The notes beneath the pieces were generated by a model, which saw nothing but the letters and a program-made list of their open reading frames with translations, had not been told where the DNA came from and made no database searches. From Beijerinckiaceae bacterium (GTDB taxonomy: Bacteria > Pseudomonadota > Alphaproteobacteria > Rhizobiales > Beijerinckiaceae), in assembly GCA_019745195.1 (NCBI GenBank), contig JAIETL010000027.1, forward strand, positions 1 to 64,000: a stretch of 64,000 nt of DNA, in the 5' to 3' direction. This document shows, in pieces, positions 34,322 through 42,277 of this stretch (the stretch's first letter is position 1; the number at the start of each line of letters is the position of its first letter). The position numbers were made by a program, and so were the translations under genes.

Positions 34322-37108
34322 ATGACGGGCCAACTGGTCGGATCGCTGATCCTCTGGCTGATCGTGGCGGTGATCGTCATCGCCATCGTCGTCTATCTGG
34401 TGAACTGGCTTTATCGGCGCTCCTCGAAGGAGGTCTCCTTCGTCCGCACCGGCCTGTTCGGCGAAAAGGTCGTCATCAATGGCGGCGCCTTCGTGCTGCC
34501 GATCATCCACGACGTCACCCCCGTGAACATGAACGTGCTGCAGCTCGCGGTGACGCGGGCCGGCAACGACGCGCTGATCACCCGCGACCGGATGCGCGTC
34601 GATATCGACGCGGAGTTCTATGTCCGGGTGAAGCCGGAGCGCGATTCCGTCTCCGTAGCCGCAGCGACCTTGGGCCGGCGCACGTTGCAGCCCGACCAGC
34701 TCCATGCGCTCCTGTCGGGCAAGTTCATCTCGGCGCTGCGCACCGTCGCCTCCGAAATGACCATGGAGGATATGCACGAGCAGCGCGGGTCTTACGTCCA
34801 GCGCGTCAAGGACGCCGCAGCCGAAGCGCTCGACCAGAACGGCCTGCTGCTGGAATCGGTCGCGCTGACCGATCTCGACCAGACCGATTTGCAGTATTTC
34901 AATCCGTCCAACCGCTTCGACGCGGCGGGCCTGACGCGGATCATCGAGGAGATCGAGGACAAGCGGAAGCTGCGCAACGACATCGAGCAGGATTCGATGA
35001 TCCGCATCCGCACCCGCAATCTCGAGGCAGAGCGGCAGGCGCTCGACATCGAGCGCGACAGCGAGGCGGCGCGGCTCGAACAGCAGCGCGAGATCGAGAT
35101 CAAGCGCGCCGTGCAGCGCGCCGAGGTGGCGCGCGAGCGCGCCGCGCGCGATACCGAAGCCGAGCAGGCGCTGATCCTCTCGCGCGAGGAGATCGAAAAG
35201 TCGCGCATCGCCAACGAGCGCGCGATCAGCGAGGCGCGCATCGCGTCCGACCGCGACATCCGCCAGCAGGAGATCGCCCGCACCCAGGCCGTCGAGCAGG
35301 CCGAGATTACCTCGCGCGAGCTGATCGAGAAGGCCCGCATCAGCAACGACCAGACGATCAACCTCGCCCGGATCGCCTCGGAGCGCGACATAAGGCAGAA
35401 GGAGATCGAGCGCACAAAGACGCTGGAGGCGGCCGAGATCGCCGCCCGCGAGGCGACCGAGAAAGCGCGCATCGGCCAGGAAAGCGCGATCAGCGCCGCG
35501 CGCATCGCCAGCGAGCAGGAGGTGCGCAATCGCGAGATCGAGCGGACGCGCGTGCTGGAGCAGGAGGACATCGCGGCCCGCGAGGCGGTCGACACCGCCC
35601 GCATCGCGCAGGAGGAGCGTGTCCGCGCGCTCGGCATCGCCCGCAACCGCGCGCTCGACGAGGCCGAGATCGCTGCCCGCGAAGCAGTCGAAAAGGCGCG
35701 CATCGCGCAGGACGACGCGATCACGGCGGAGCGCATCGCGCTGGAGCAGCGCAAGAGCCTGCTGGAGATAGAGCGCACGCAGACGGTCGACGCGGCGGGC
35801 ATCACATCCCGCGAGACGATTGAGAAGGCGCGCATCAGCCAGGAACGCGTCGTCGCCGGCGAGCGCATCGCTGCCGAACTCTCAACGAAGGAGCTGGAGA
35901 TCAAGCGCAACGCCGATCTCGAGGCAGCCGAATTGAAGCGCCGCGACACGGTCGAGCGGCGGCGTATCGCCACCGAACTTGGCCTCGACGAGGAGCGGAT
36001 CGACGCGGCGAAATCGCGCGAGATGCTGCAGATCGCCCAGAAGAAGGCGATCGAGGTCGCGGAAGAGGACCGCGTCATCGCGCTCGCCGCCAAGAAGGTC
36101 GAGCGCACCGACGCCGACGCCACGCTGCGACAGGCCGAGATCGCGGCGCGCCAGCAGATCGAGACCGTCGACATCGCGCGCGAACAGGCGCTGGAAGCCA
36201 GCCGCATCGAGCGGAAGCGTGCACTGGAGCAGCTCGAGATCGCGCGCACGCAGGCGCTGCAGGAGGCGCAGATCGCCTCAAACGAGGAGGTCGAGCGCGC
36301 CCGCATCTCGTCGGATCGCGGATTGGACGAGGCCCGGATCGGACGTCAGCGCGAATTGCGCAAGCTGGAGATCGCCCGCGAGCGTGATGTCGAGGCGGCA
36401 GCCATGGACAAGGCGATCGCGCTCTACACCAAGTCGCTGGAGGAATCGGCGGCGCAGGCCAGCGCCGAAATCGCCCGCGCCAAGGCGGTGGAGGCCGAGG
36501 AGCAGGTCAAGACGGTGCGCGAGAGCGAAAGCGCGCGACGCCGCAAGACCGTCGAGGTGCTGCTCGCGCAGAAGGCCGCCGAGGAATCCAACATCGCCGC
36601 GGCAGCCGACAAGGTCCGCCGCGCGGTCGAGGCCGAGGCGCAGAAGCTGCTCTACGAGGCCGAAAACGTGCTCTCGGACGGGGCGCGCTATGGCCTCTTC
36701 CGCCGCCGGCTGCTCGACCGGATCGAGGGCATCGTGCGCGAGAGCGTCAAGCCGATGGAGAAGATCGAGGGCATCCGCATCCTCCATGTCGATGGCCTCG
36801 GCGGCGTGGGCGGCAACGGCGGCGCAGGTGGAGCGGCGCGCTCGCCGACCGACGAGGTCATCGAATCCGCGCTGCGCTACCGCGTGCAGGCGCCGATGAT
36901 CGACCAGGTGCTGAAGGAGATCGGCATCGAGGGCGGCAATCTCGCCAAGATGGGCGGGCTGATGCGCGAGGCCTCCGACATGCAGCGCGTCGCCAAGGAC
37001 GCTCAACCCGCCAAGCCGAAGGATGCTGGCGAAGGCGGCGGCGCGGGACCGGGACCGGGACCGGGTCCGGCGCCTGCCCCGCGCCCCAGCCCTCGCAAGA
37101 AGTCGTGA
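34322..37108 (+). CDS. Flotillin/YqiK-family membrane scaffold with very long repeat stalk
   Basis: A 928-aa flotillin-like protein. One N-terminal membrane anchor (LILWLIVAVIVIAIVVYLV, about 9-28) precedes an SPFH/band-7 domain at about 30-215 (SFVRTGLFGEKVVINGGAF, VPIIHDVTPV-type strand, VALTDLDQTDLQYFNPSNRFDAAG). A charged Ala/Glu/Arg-rich helical stalk follows from about 215 to 750, then a C-terminal flotillin domain and a Gly-rich then Pro-rich tail. Residues 281-577 are seven near-identical repeats of 44 residues (one of 33). Typical flotillins are 500-650 aa, so the stalk is greatly extended. The start has AGGA upstream. It sits in the transport/oxidase run and probably organises a membrane domain for those proteins. 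Confidence 0.88.
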   Translation: MTGQLVGSLILWLIVAVIVIAIVVYLVNWLYRRSSKEVSFVRTGLFGEKVVINGGAFVLPIIHDVTPVNMNVLQLAVTRAGNDALITRDRMRVDIDAEFYVRVKPERDSVSVAAATLGRRTLQPDQLHALLSGKFISALRTVASEMTMEDMHEQRGSYVQRVKDAAAEALDQNGLLLESVALTDLDQTDLQYFNPSNRFDAAGLTRIIEEIEDKRKLRNDIEQDSMIRIRTRNLEAERQALDIERDSEAARLEQQREIEIKRAVQRAEVARERAARDTEAEQALILSREEIEKSRIANERAISEARIASDRDIRQQEIARTQAVEQAEITSRELIEKARISNDQTINLARIASERDIRQKEIERTKTLEAAEIAAREATEKARIGQESAISAARIASEQEVRNREIERTRVLEQEDIAAREAVDTARIAQEERVRALGIARNRALDEAEIAAREAVEKARIAQDDAITAERIALEQRKSLLEIERTQTVDAAGITSRETIEKARISQERVVAGERIAAELSTKELEIKRNADLEAAELKRRDTVERRRIATELGLDEERIDAAKSREMLQIAQKKAIEVAEEDRVIALAAKKVERTDADATLRQAEIAARQQIETVDIAREQALEASRIERKRALEQLEIARTQALQEAQIASNEEVERARISSDRGLDEARIGRQRELRKLEIARERDVEAAAMDKAIALYTKSLEESAAQASAEIARAKAVEAEEQVKTVRESESARRRKTVEVLLAQKAAEESNIAAAADKVRRAVEAEAQKLLYEAENVLSDGARYGLFRRRLLDRIEGIVRESVKPMEKIEGIRILHVDGLGGVGGNGGAGGAARSPTDEVIESALRYRVQAPMIDQVLKEIGIEGGNLAKMGGLMREASDMQRVAKDAQPAKPKDAGEGGGAGPGPGPGPAPAPRPSPRKKS
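35162..36052 (+). repeat. Coding tandem repeat, 44-residue (4 x 11) units in flotillin
   Basis: Seven units start with E/D-x-A-x-I-x-x-R-E at residues 281, 325, 369, 413, 446, 490 and 534. Each is 44 residues except the fourth, which is 33, exactly one 11-residue step shorter. The shared pattern is AREAxEKARIAQ, then I-x-x-x-RIA, then EIERTxx. Eleven-residue periodicity implies a right-handed (hendecad) coiled coil rather than a heptad one. Confidence 0.85.
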
Positions 37109-37120
37109 GGCGCTGAAACC

Positions 37121-37558
37121 ATGGCCCGCGTCTACGTCTCCAGTGTCATCGCCGCCCCCGCCGCCAAGGTCTGGGCCCGCGTGCGCGACTTCAACGGACT
37201 GCCGAACTGGCACCCGCGCATCGCCGAAAGCCGGATCGAGAATGGCGAACCGGCCGACAAGGTCGGCTGCATCCGCGCCTTCTCGCTGCGCAGCGGCGAC
37301 CGCCTGCGCGAGCAGCTTCTCGGCCTCTCCGACTACGACATGTTCTGCACCTATTCGATCCTCGATTCACCGATGCCGCTGACGAACTACGTCGCGACGC
37401 TGCGGCTGACCCCGATCACCGACCAGGAACGGACCTTCATCGAATGGTCGGCCGATTTCGACTGCGCGCCGGAGCGCGAGGCGGAACTGATCGAGGGCAT
37501 CGGGACCAACGTTTTCCAGGGTGGCTTCGACGCGCTCAAGCGCGCATTCGGAGGATGA
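37121..37558 (+). CDS. SRPBCC-family protein, copy 1
   Basis: A 145-aa START/SRPBCC (polyketide cyclase-like, Bet v 1 fold) protein: N-terminal strand VYVSSVIAAPAAKVWARVRDFNGLPNWHPRI, later GCIRAFSLRSGDRLREQLLGLSDYD, a C-terminal helix ending FDALKRAFGG. It has a hydrophobic ligand cavity by family. It is a paralogue of the next gene, with colinear motifs (DFNG-x-x-x-WHP, GC-R-F-L-GD, LREQLL). The position next to molybdenum-hydroxylase genes recalls coxG-type SRPBCC genes of cox clusters, although it has no membrane tail. Confidence 0.85.
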   Translation: MARVYVSSVIAAPAAKVWARVRDFNGLPNWHPRIAESRIENGEPADKVGCIRAFSLRSGDRLREQLLGLSDYDMFCTYSILDSPMPLTNYVATLRLTPITDQERTFIEWSADFDCAPEREAELIEGIGTNVFQGGFDALKRAFGG

Positions 37559-37562
37559 GGCC

Positions 37563-38015
37563 ATGCCTCACGTCGTCCGCAGCACGATCATCGACGCGCC
37601 GGTCGACCTGCTCTGGTCGGTGCTGCGTGATTTCAACGGTCATGACCGCTGGCACCCGATCGTGGCGCGCAGCGAGATCGAGCGTGGACATCCCTCCGAC
37701 AGGATCGGCTGCGTGCGCCGCTTCACGCTGCAGGACGGCAGCGAGCTGCGCGAGCAGCTCCTCACGCTGTCTGACCTCGAAATGACCTTCAGCTACTGCC
37801 TGCTCGACACGCCGATTCCGCTGTTCAACTACGTCGCCCATGTCCGGCTGCTGCCGGTGACCGACGGCAACCGCGCCTTCTGGCACTGGGAGAGCCGCTT
37901 CACCACGCCGCGCGGCCGCGAGGACGAGCTCGCCCGGATCGTTGGCGACGAGGTTTACACCAACGGCATCGAGGCGGTGCGCCGCCTGCCCGAACTGGCG
38001 AGGGAGGCCGTCTGA
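37563..38015 (+). CDS. SRPBCC-family protein, copy 2
   Basis: A 150-aa SRPBCC protein, clear paralogue of the gene 5 bp upstream: VVRSTIIDAPVDLLWSVLRDFNGHDRWHPIV, RIGCVRRFTLQDGSELREQLLTLSDLEMTFSYCLL, WHWESRFTTP. The start at 37563 is favoured over 37521, which lies inside the first copy; the sequence GAGGCC precedes it. A tandem pair suggests a heterodimer or two related ligands. Possible roles are substrate handling or maturation of the adjacent oxidase; function is not known. Confidence 0.85.
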   Translation: MPHVVRSTIIDAPVDLLWSVLRDFNGHDRWHPIVARSEIERGHPSDRIGCVRRFTLQDGSELREQLLTLSDLEMTFSYCLLDTPIPLFNYVAHVRLLPVTDGNRAFWHWESRFTTPRGREDELARIVGDEVYTNGIEAVRRLPELAREAV

Positions 38016-38016
38016 C

Positions 38017-38838
38017 ATGCTCGACGTGAGACATTGCGCGACGCTGGCGGAAGCGGCCGGGATCGTCTCCGGCGACCGGCAGGCCGTGCTGCTCGGCGGC
38101 GGCACGCTCGTCATGCGCGACGTCAACGAGGGCCGGCTGACGGAAGGCACGCTGCTGCGCGTCACCGATCCGGTCTTCCGGCGCATCGAGGCCGGCGGCG
38201 GACGCATCGAGCTCGGCGCGGGCGTGACGATGGGCATGATCCTGGCGAACCGCGACCTCGCCTTTCTCCACGCGGCGGCGCGCGCCATCGGCGGCCCTGC
38301 GGTGCGCAACATGGCCAGCGTCGGCGGCAACCTGTTCGCAGCCTCGCCCTATGGCGACTTCACGGTGGCGCTGCTGGCGCTCGATGCGCAGGTCGTTGTT
38401 CAGGCCGGATTCGGCTCCGGCCGCGCCGTGCCGCTGGAGGAATTTCTGGCCGCGCGCGAGCGCTCGGGACCCGCGCTGGTGACGGCGGTGCAGTTCTCGC
38501 GGCCTTCGAATCCGGGCGAGTTCCACTTCCGCAAGATCAGCCGCGTCAGGCCCAAGGGCATCTCGGTGCTCTCGATCGCGGCGCATCTGCCGCAATCGGG
38601 CGGGCGCATGGCGCAGGTGCGTGTCGCCTATGGCGCGATGGCCCCGACGCCGATCCGGGCGCGGGGCGTCGAGCGCGCACTCGAAGGCAAGAGCCTCGAC
38701 GCCGGCGCGATCCAGATGGCGAAGCAGGCGGCGCTCGAAGGCTGCCGGCCGGCGACGGACGCGATTGCCAGCGAGTGGTATCGCCGCGAGGTGCTGCCGG
38801 TCCATCTCGGCCGGCTGCTCGCCGGCGACGGACGCTGA
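38017..38838 (+). CDS. Molybdenum hydroxylase FAD subunit (CoxM/XdhB type)
   Basis: A 273-aa FAD-binding subunit of the xanthine dehydrogenase/CO dehydrogenase family. The N-terminal LLGGGTLVMRDVNEG carries the FAD pyrophosphate glycine motif, and VRNMASVGGNLFAASPYGDFTVALLAL has the TIGG/GGN-like second motif. A C-terminal CO_deh_flav_C part ends at the helix before GRLLAGDGR. It lies 1 bp after the second SRPBCC gene and 11 bp before the 2Fe-2S gene. It passes electrons from the Fe-S subunit to FAD and an acceptor. Confidence 0.92.
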   Translation: MLDVRHCATLAEAAGIVSGDRQAVLLGGGTLVMRDVNEGRLTEGTLLRVTDPVFRRIEAGGGRIELGAGVTMGMILANRDLAFLHAAARAIGGPAVRNMASVGGNLFAASPYGDFTVALLALDAQVVVQAGFGSGRAVPLEEFLAARERSGPALVTAVQFSRPSNPGEFHFRKISRVRPKGISVLSIAAHLPQSGGRMAQVRVAYGAMAPTPIRARGVERALEGKSLDAGAIQMAKQAALEGCRPATDAIASEWYRREVLPVHLGRLLAGDGR

Positions 38839-38849
38839 GGAGGGCCGAG

Positions 38850-39350
38850 ATGGCGAAAATTCCCGTCCAGTTCCGCCTCAACGGTTCCGACCGCGCCGCC
38901 TTCGTCGACGCGCCGGAGACCTTGCTCAACACGCTGCGGCGGGGCTTGGGCGATTTCGCACCCAAATATGGCTGCGGCCAAGGCGCCTGCGGCGTCTGCA
39001 CCGTGCTGATCGACGGCGAGCCGCATCTCTCCTGCCTGACGCTGTCCGTCGCCTGCGAGGGCAAGCGGATCGAGACCGCCTCGGGAATGGCGGACGGTCC
39101 CGATCTGCACCCGCTGCAGGCGCAGTTCATGGAGCATTTCGCGGCCCAATGCGGCTTCTGCACGCCCGGCATGCTGACGGTCGCGCGCGCGCTTCTGGAC
39201 AGGAACCCCAACCCGACCCGCGACGAGGTCATCGAGGCGATCAGCGGCAACATCTGCCGCTGCACCGGCTACGAGCCGATCGTCGCGGCCATTCTGGCGG
39301 CGGCCGGCTCCCCCGGCATGCGCCGCAGCGAGGGAGGCCGTCATGCTTGA
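38850..39350 (+). CDS. Molybdenum hydroxylase 2Fe-2S subunit (CoxS/XdhC type)
   Basis: A 166-aa iron-sulfur subunit. The plant-ferredoxin-type cluster is ligated by CGQGACGVC plus the following C of HLSCLTLS. The second [2Fe-2S] site has CGFC (QCGFCTPGML) and CRC (NICRCTGYEPI). Length and motif order are standard for the family. It overlaps the large-subunit gene by 8 bp. Transfers electrons from the Mo centre to FAD. Confidence 0.94.
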   Translation: MAKIPVQFRLNGSDRAAFVDAPETLLNTLRRGLGDFAPKYGCGQGACGVCTVLIDGEPHLSCLTLSVACEGKRIETASGMADGPDLHPLQAQFMEHFAAQCGFCTPGMLTVARALLDRNPNPTRDEVIEAISGNICRCTGYEPIVAAILAAAGSPGMRRSEGGRHA

Positions 39351-41094
39351 GATGCGCAAGGATCTCTTCGCCGACGAGCGCGACGACAATCTCAATGTCA
39401 TCGGCAAGGGCCTCCAGCGTCAGGACATGCCGGGCCACGTCACCGGGCTGACGCGCTATTTCGACGACCACGCTTTTGAAGGCCTGCTGCACCTCAAGGT
39501 CGTGCGCAGCCCCCATGCCAGCGCGCGCATCCGCTCGATCGACGTGGCGGCGGCCGCACGCGCGCCGGGCGTCAGGCGCGTGCTGCGCGCCGCCGACGTG
39601 CCGGTCAACAGGAACACGCTGCTGAGCCTGATCGGCTTCGGCAAGGACGACGAGCCGTCGCTGGCGGTCGACAAGGTGCATTACAAGGGCGAGCCGGTCG
39701 TCGCGATCATCGCCGACAGCGAGGCGCAGGCGCTCGCAGCGAAAAAGCTCGTCCGCATCGATTACGAGCCGATGCCGGCGGTGTTCGACGTCGAGGAGGC
39801 GCTGAAACCCGGCGCGCCGGTGGTGAATGAAACATATTCGGCTAACTACTTCGAGTATCACGAGCGCTTCGACCATCAGAAGCTGCGCTTCGGCGATGTC
39901 GAGCGGGCCTTGGCCTCGGCCGACATGGTGCTGGAGCACCGCTACCAGATGTCGCCGATCGAGCACGCGCCGACCGAGACCAACGGCTCGATCGCAGCGC
40001 CAGAACAGAACGGCCGCTTCGTCGTGCATTCCTGCGCGCAGGGGCTGTTCTTCGCGCTCGGCACGGCCGCTAAAATCGTCGCGCTCGAATCCAACCGACT
40101 GCATTTCATCGGCGGGACGGTGGGCGGCGGCTTTGGCGGCAAGGTCGATTCGCTGACCGAGCCGCTGGCCGTGCTCGGCGCGATGGTGACGGGCAAGCCC
40201 GTGCGCTTCGTGCTCGATCGCGAGGAGGAGATGCTCTACGGCTCGCCGCGCGGGGCCGAGCGCATCTACATCAAGGACGGGCTGATGCGGGACGGGCGGC
40301 TCATTGCCCGCCACATCCGCAGCTATTTCGACGCCGGGGCCTATACGCGGCTCTCCAGCTACGCCGCGATCAAATGCACCGCGCATTTGCCGGGCCCGTA
40401 CTGGATCCCCAACGTGGCGTCGGACGTCCATGTCGCCTACACCAATCGCTGCCCCTCCACCGCCATGCGCGGCTTCGGCATCACGGCGGTGGATTTCGCG
40501 CTGGAGGTCCAGATGGACCGGCTGGCGGAAGCCGCGCAGATGGACCCGATGGAGTTCCGCCTGCTCAACGCCTATCGCGACGGGGACATGAAGCCGCATC
40601 GGCGCAAAGCCTCGAACACGGCGCTGATCGAATGCGTCCAGGTCGCGGCCGAAAAGGCGAACTGGCCGATCTCGGAACAGGGCAAGCGCCAATCCTCGCT
40701 GACGGGCGGCGGTGTCGGCGAGCGGGGGCAGATCCCGGCCACCGTGCTCGACGCGCGCGGCCAGATCGGCCGGCCCGAGACGCGCAACTCCGGCCCGACC
40801 CAGACCCTGCCGGCGGGAAGCTCGCGAATCGCGCCGAGCAAGCAGCCGGTGATGGAGGGTGCGCGCGACGGCCGCGCCGCGCCGGCGCAGGTGCCGCGCT
40901 ATGAGGCTGCGAGACCCGCCGCCGCGCCGCTCTCGCCACCGCCCTACCAGCCTGCGCCGTCGCCCTATCAACCGGTAACGGGCCAGCAACCGCCGCCCTA
41001 TCAGCCCCCGCCTGCCCCTCCCGCGACTGCCGCCCCAGTGCAGACACAGCACGGCGCGGTCCGCTTCTCATCCGTTTTCGGCAGGAGGCGCTGA
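39343..41094 (+). CDS. Molybdenum hydroxylase large subunit, N-terminal part
   Basis: A 583-aa protein covering the a/b hammerhead domain and first molybdopterin-binding half of a CoxL/XdhA-type large subunit. Seen are RQDMPGHVTGLTRYFDD, the glycine motif GGTVGGGFGGK, and STAMRGFGITAVDFALEVQMDRLAEAAQMDP. Normal large subunits are about 750-800 aa; this one stops after about 440 recognisable residues plus a low-complexity tail rich in Pro, Tyr and Gln (repeated PPPYQP). It ends at a TGA 133 bp before the gene for the missing half. The CO-dehydrogenase active-site loop AYRCSFR is absent, so the substrate is not CO. Confidence 0.88.
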   Translation: MLEMRKDLFADERDDNLNVIGKGLQRQDMPGHVTGLTRYFDDHAFEGLLHLKVVRSPHASARIRSIDVAAAARAPGVRRVLRAADVPVNRNTLLSLIGFGKDDEPSLAVDKVHYKGEPVVAIIADSEAQALAAKKLVRIDYEPMPAVFDVEEALKPGAPVVNETYSANYFEYHERFDHQKLRFGDVERALASADMVLEHRYQMSPIEHAPTETNGSIAAPEQNGRFVVHSCAQGLFFALGTAAKIVALESNRLHFIGGTVGGGFGGKVDSLTEPLAVLGAMVTGKPVRFVLDREEEMLYGSPRGAERIYIKDGLMRDGRLIARHIRSYFDAGAYTRLSSYAAIKCTAHLPGPYWIPNVASDVHVAYTNRCPSTAMRGFGITAVDFALEVQMDRLAEAAQMDPMEFRLLNAYRDGDMKPHRRKASNTALIECVQVAAEKANWPISEQGKRQSSLTGGGVGERGQIPATVLDARGQIGRPETRNSGPTQTLPAGSSRIAPSKQPVMEGARDGRAAPAQVPRYEAARPAAAPLSPPPYQPAPSPYQPVTGQQPPPYQPPPAPPATAAPVQTQHGAVRFSSVFGRRR

Positions 41095-41236
41095 GATGGC
41101 CCATGCGCGCGCCAGAGCCAGCCTCAGCCCGTCGACCGAATGGCTCTTCCCCTCCCCACGAGGGGGAGGGGAAGAGTTTAGTCGCCCAGCCGTCAAGCAC
41201 GGCAGGCGGCGCAGGGAAGGAGCGCTGAGATGGCCC
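41088..41236. repeat. Hairpin insert flanked by 15-bp direct repeat
   Basis: GCGCTGAGATGGCCC occurs at 41088-41102 and again at 41222-41236, i.e. at the 3' end of one half of the large subunit and at the start codon of the other. Between them lies a perfect 14-bp stem (41144-41157 with 41163-41176, loop ACGAG) of C/T-rich sequence followed by TTTA. The arrangement looks like insertion of a palindromic element with duplication of the gene-start junction. Confidence 0.75.
41144..41176. terminator. Perfect hairpin between large-subunit halves
   Basis: CTCTTCCCCTCCCC (41144-41157) pairs fully with 41163-41176 around a 5-nt loop, then TTTA. Strong stem with a weak T-run. It may attenuate transcription into the second half or protect the upstream message. 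Confidence 0.55.
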
Positions 41237-42273
41237 GTCATGAGGGGCGCGGCATGGCCTCGGTCAATTATCCCATCGGCATGAATCTCGGCGGCGATCC
41301 GAGCCAGGCGCTGATCCATTCCAACCCGGACGGCAAGTTCACCGTCGCGCTCTCGGCCATCGACCTCGGCCAGGGCATGAAGCAGGTCTCGCGCCAGATC
41401 GCGGCCGAGACGCTGGGCGTGCCGATCGAGGACGTCCATGTCGACACCGCCGACAGCGACACCGGCCCCCACGACATGGGGTCCTTCGCCTCGCGCGGCA
41501 CGCATCGCATGGGCAACGCCATCATCGTGGCTGCGCGCGAGGCGCGCGGCGTGCTGCTGGAGGCCGCCGCCGAAGAGCTCGAGGTCGATGCCGGAGACCT
41601 CGTCACCGACGGGCGCGGCAACATCCATGTCCGGGGCGCGCCGTCGCGCGCGATCACGGTCAAGGCGACCGCGCAGGCCGCGCAGTTCAAGCAGGGCAAG
41701 ACCATCGCCGGGCGCGGCATCTTCCTGATCCCGCTTTCGGCCGTCGACGCCGAGACCGGCGAGATGAACCCCAACACCGCCTTCGCCCATGCCTGCCTCG
41801 TCGCCGACGTCGCGGTCGACGACGAGACCGGCGAGGTCGAGGTGCTGCGGATGACCAGCGCCTATGAGCTCGGCCGGGTGATCAACCCGCGCATGGTCGA
41901 GCAGCAGCTCGTCGGCGGCGCCTGGATGGGCATGAGCCACGCGCTCTACGAGACGCCGGAGCCCTATTATCCGAACCCGGAGCATGGCCCGCGCGATTTC
42001 AACGAGTATCTGATGCCGGGGCCGGGCGAGATCGCGCCCTACCATGTCACCGTTCTGGAGCGGCCGGCCCCGGACGGCCCCTATGGCGGCAAGGGGCCGG
42101 GCGAGATGTGCGCCAATCCCGTGCTGCCGGCCATCGCCAACGCCGTCTACAACGCGGTGGGCGTCCGCGTGGACGAGCTGCCGATCACGCCAGAAAAGAT
42201 CCTGCGCGGCCTTCAGGCCAATGGCGGCGTCAAGCCCGGCCCGCGCCGGGGCGGCCCCGTGAACTGGCGGTGA
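41230..42273 (+). CDS. Molybdenum hydroxylase large subunit, C-terminal part
   Basis: A 347-aa protein equal to the second molybdopterin-binding half of CoxL/XdhA. VNYPIGMNLGGDPSQALIHSNPDGKFTVALSAIDLGQG matches the Q-x-x-x-x-x-A-Q-G motif region. DTGPHDMGSFASRGTHRMGNAI is the cofactor-binding loop, and GGKGPGEMCANPVLPAIANAV holds the conserved catalytic Glu (PGE). It has its own good ribosome binding site (AAGGAG) and start, so both halves can be made as separate chains forming a two-piece subunit. The C-terminal NAVYNAVGVRVDELPITPEKIL is the normal family end. Confidence 0.88.
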   Translation: MARHEGRGMASVNYPIGMNLGGDPSQALIHSNPDGKFTVALSAIDLGQGMKQVSRQIAAETLGVPIEDVHVDTADSDTGPHDMGSFASRGTHRMGNAIIVAAREARGVLLEAAAEELEVDAGDLVTDGRGNIHVRGAPSRAITVKATAQAAQFKQGKTIAGRGIFLIPLSAVDAETGEMNPNTAFAHACLVADVAVDDETGEVEVLRMTSAYELGRVINPRMVEQQLVGGAWMGMSHALYETPEPYYPNPEHGPRDFNEYLMPGPGEIAPYHVTVLERPAPDGPYGGKGPGEMCANPVLPAIANAVYNAVGVRVDELPITPEKILRGLQANGGVKPGPRRGGPVNWR

Positions 42274-42277
42274 CGGC

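Noticed and set aside
41096-41284. Small open frame beginning at the duplicated ATG between the large-subunit halves
   Set aside because: Starts at the upstream copy of the 15-bp repeat, reads through the hairpin and ends inside the next gene out of frame; most likely a by-product of the duplication.
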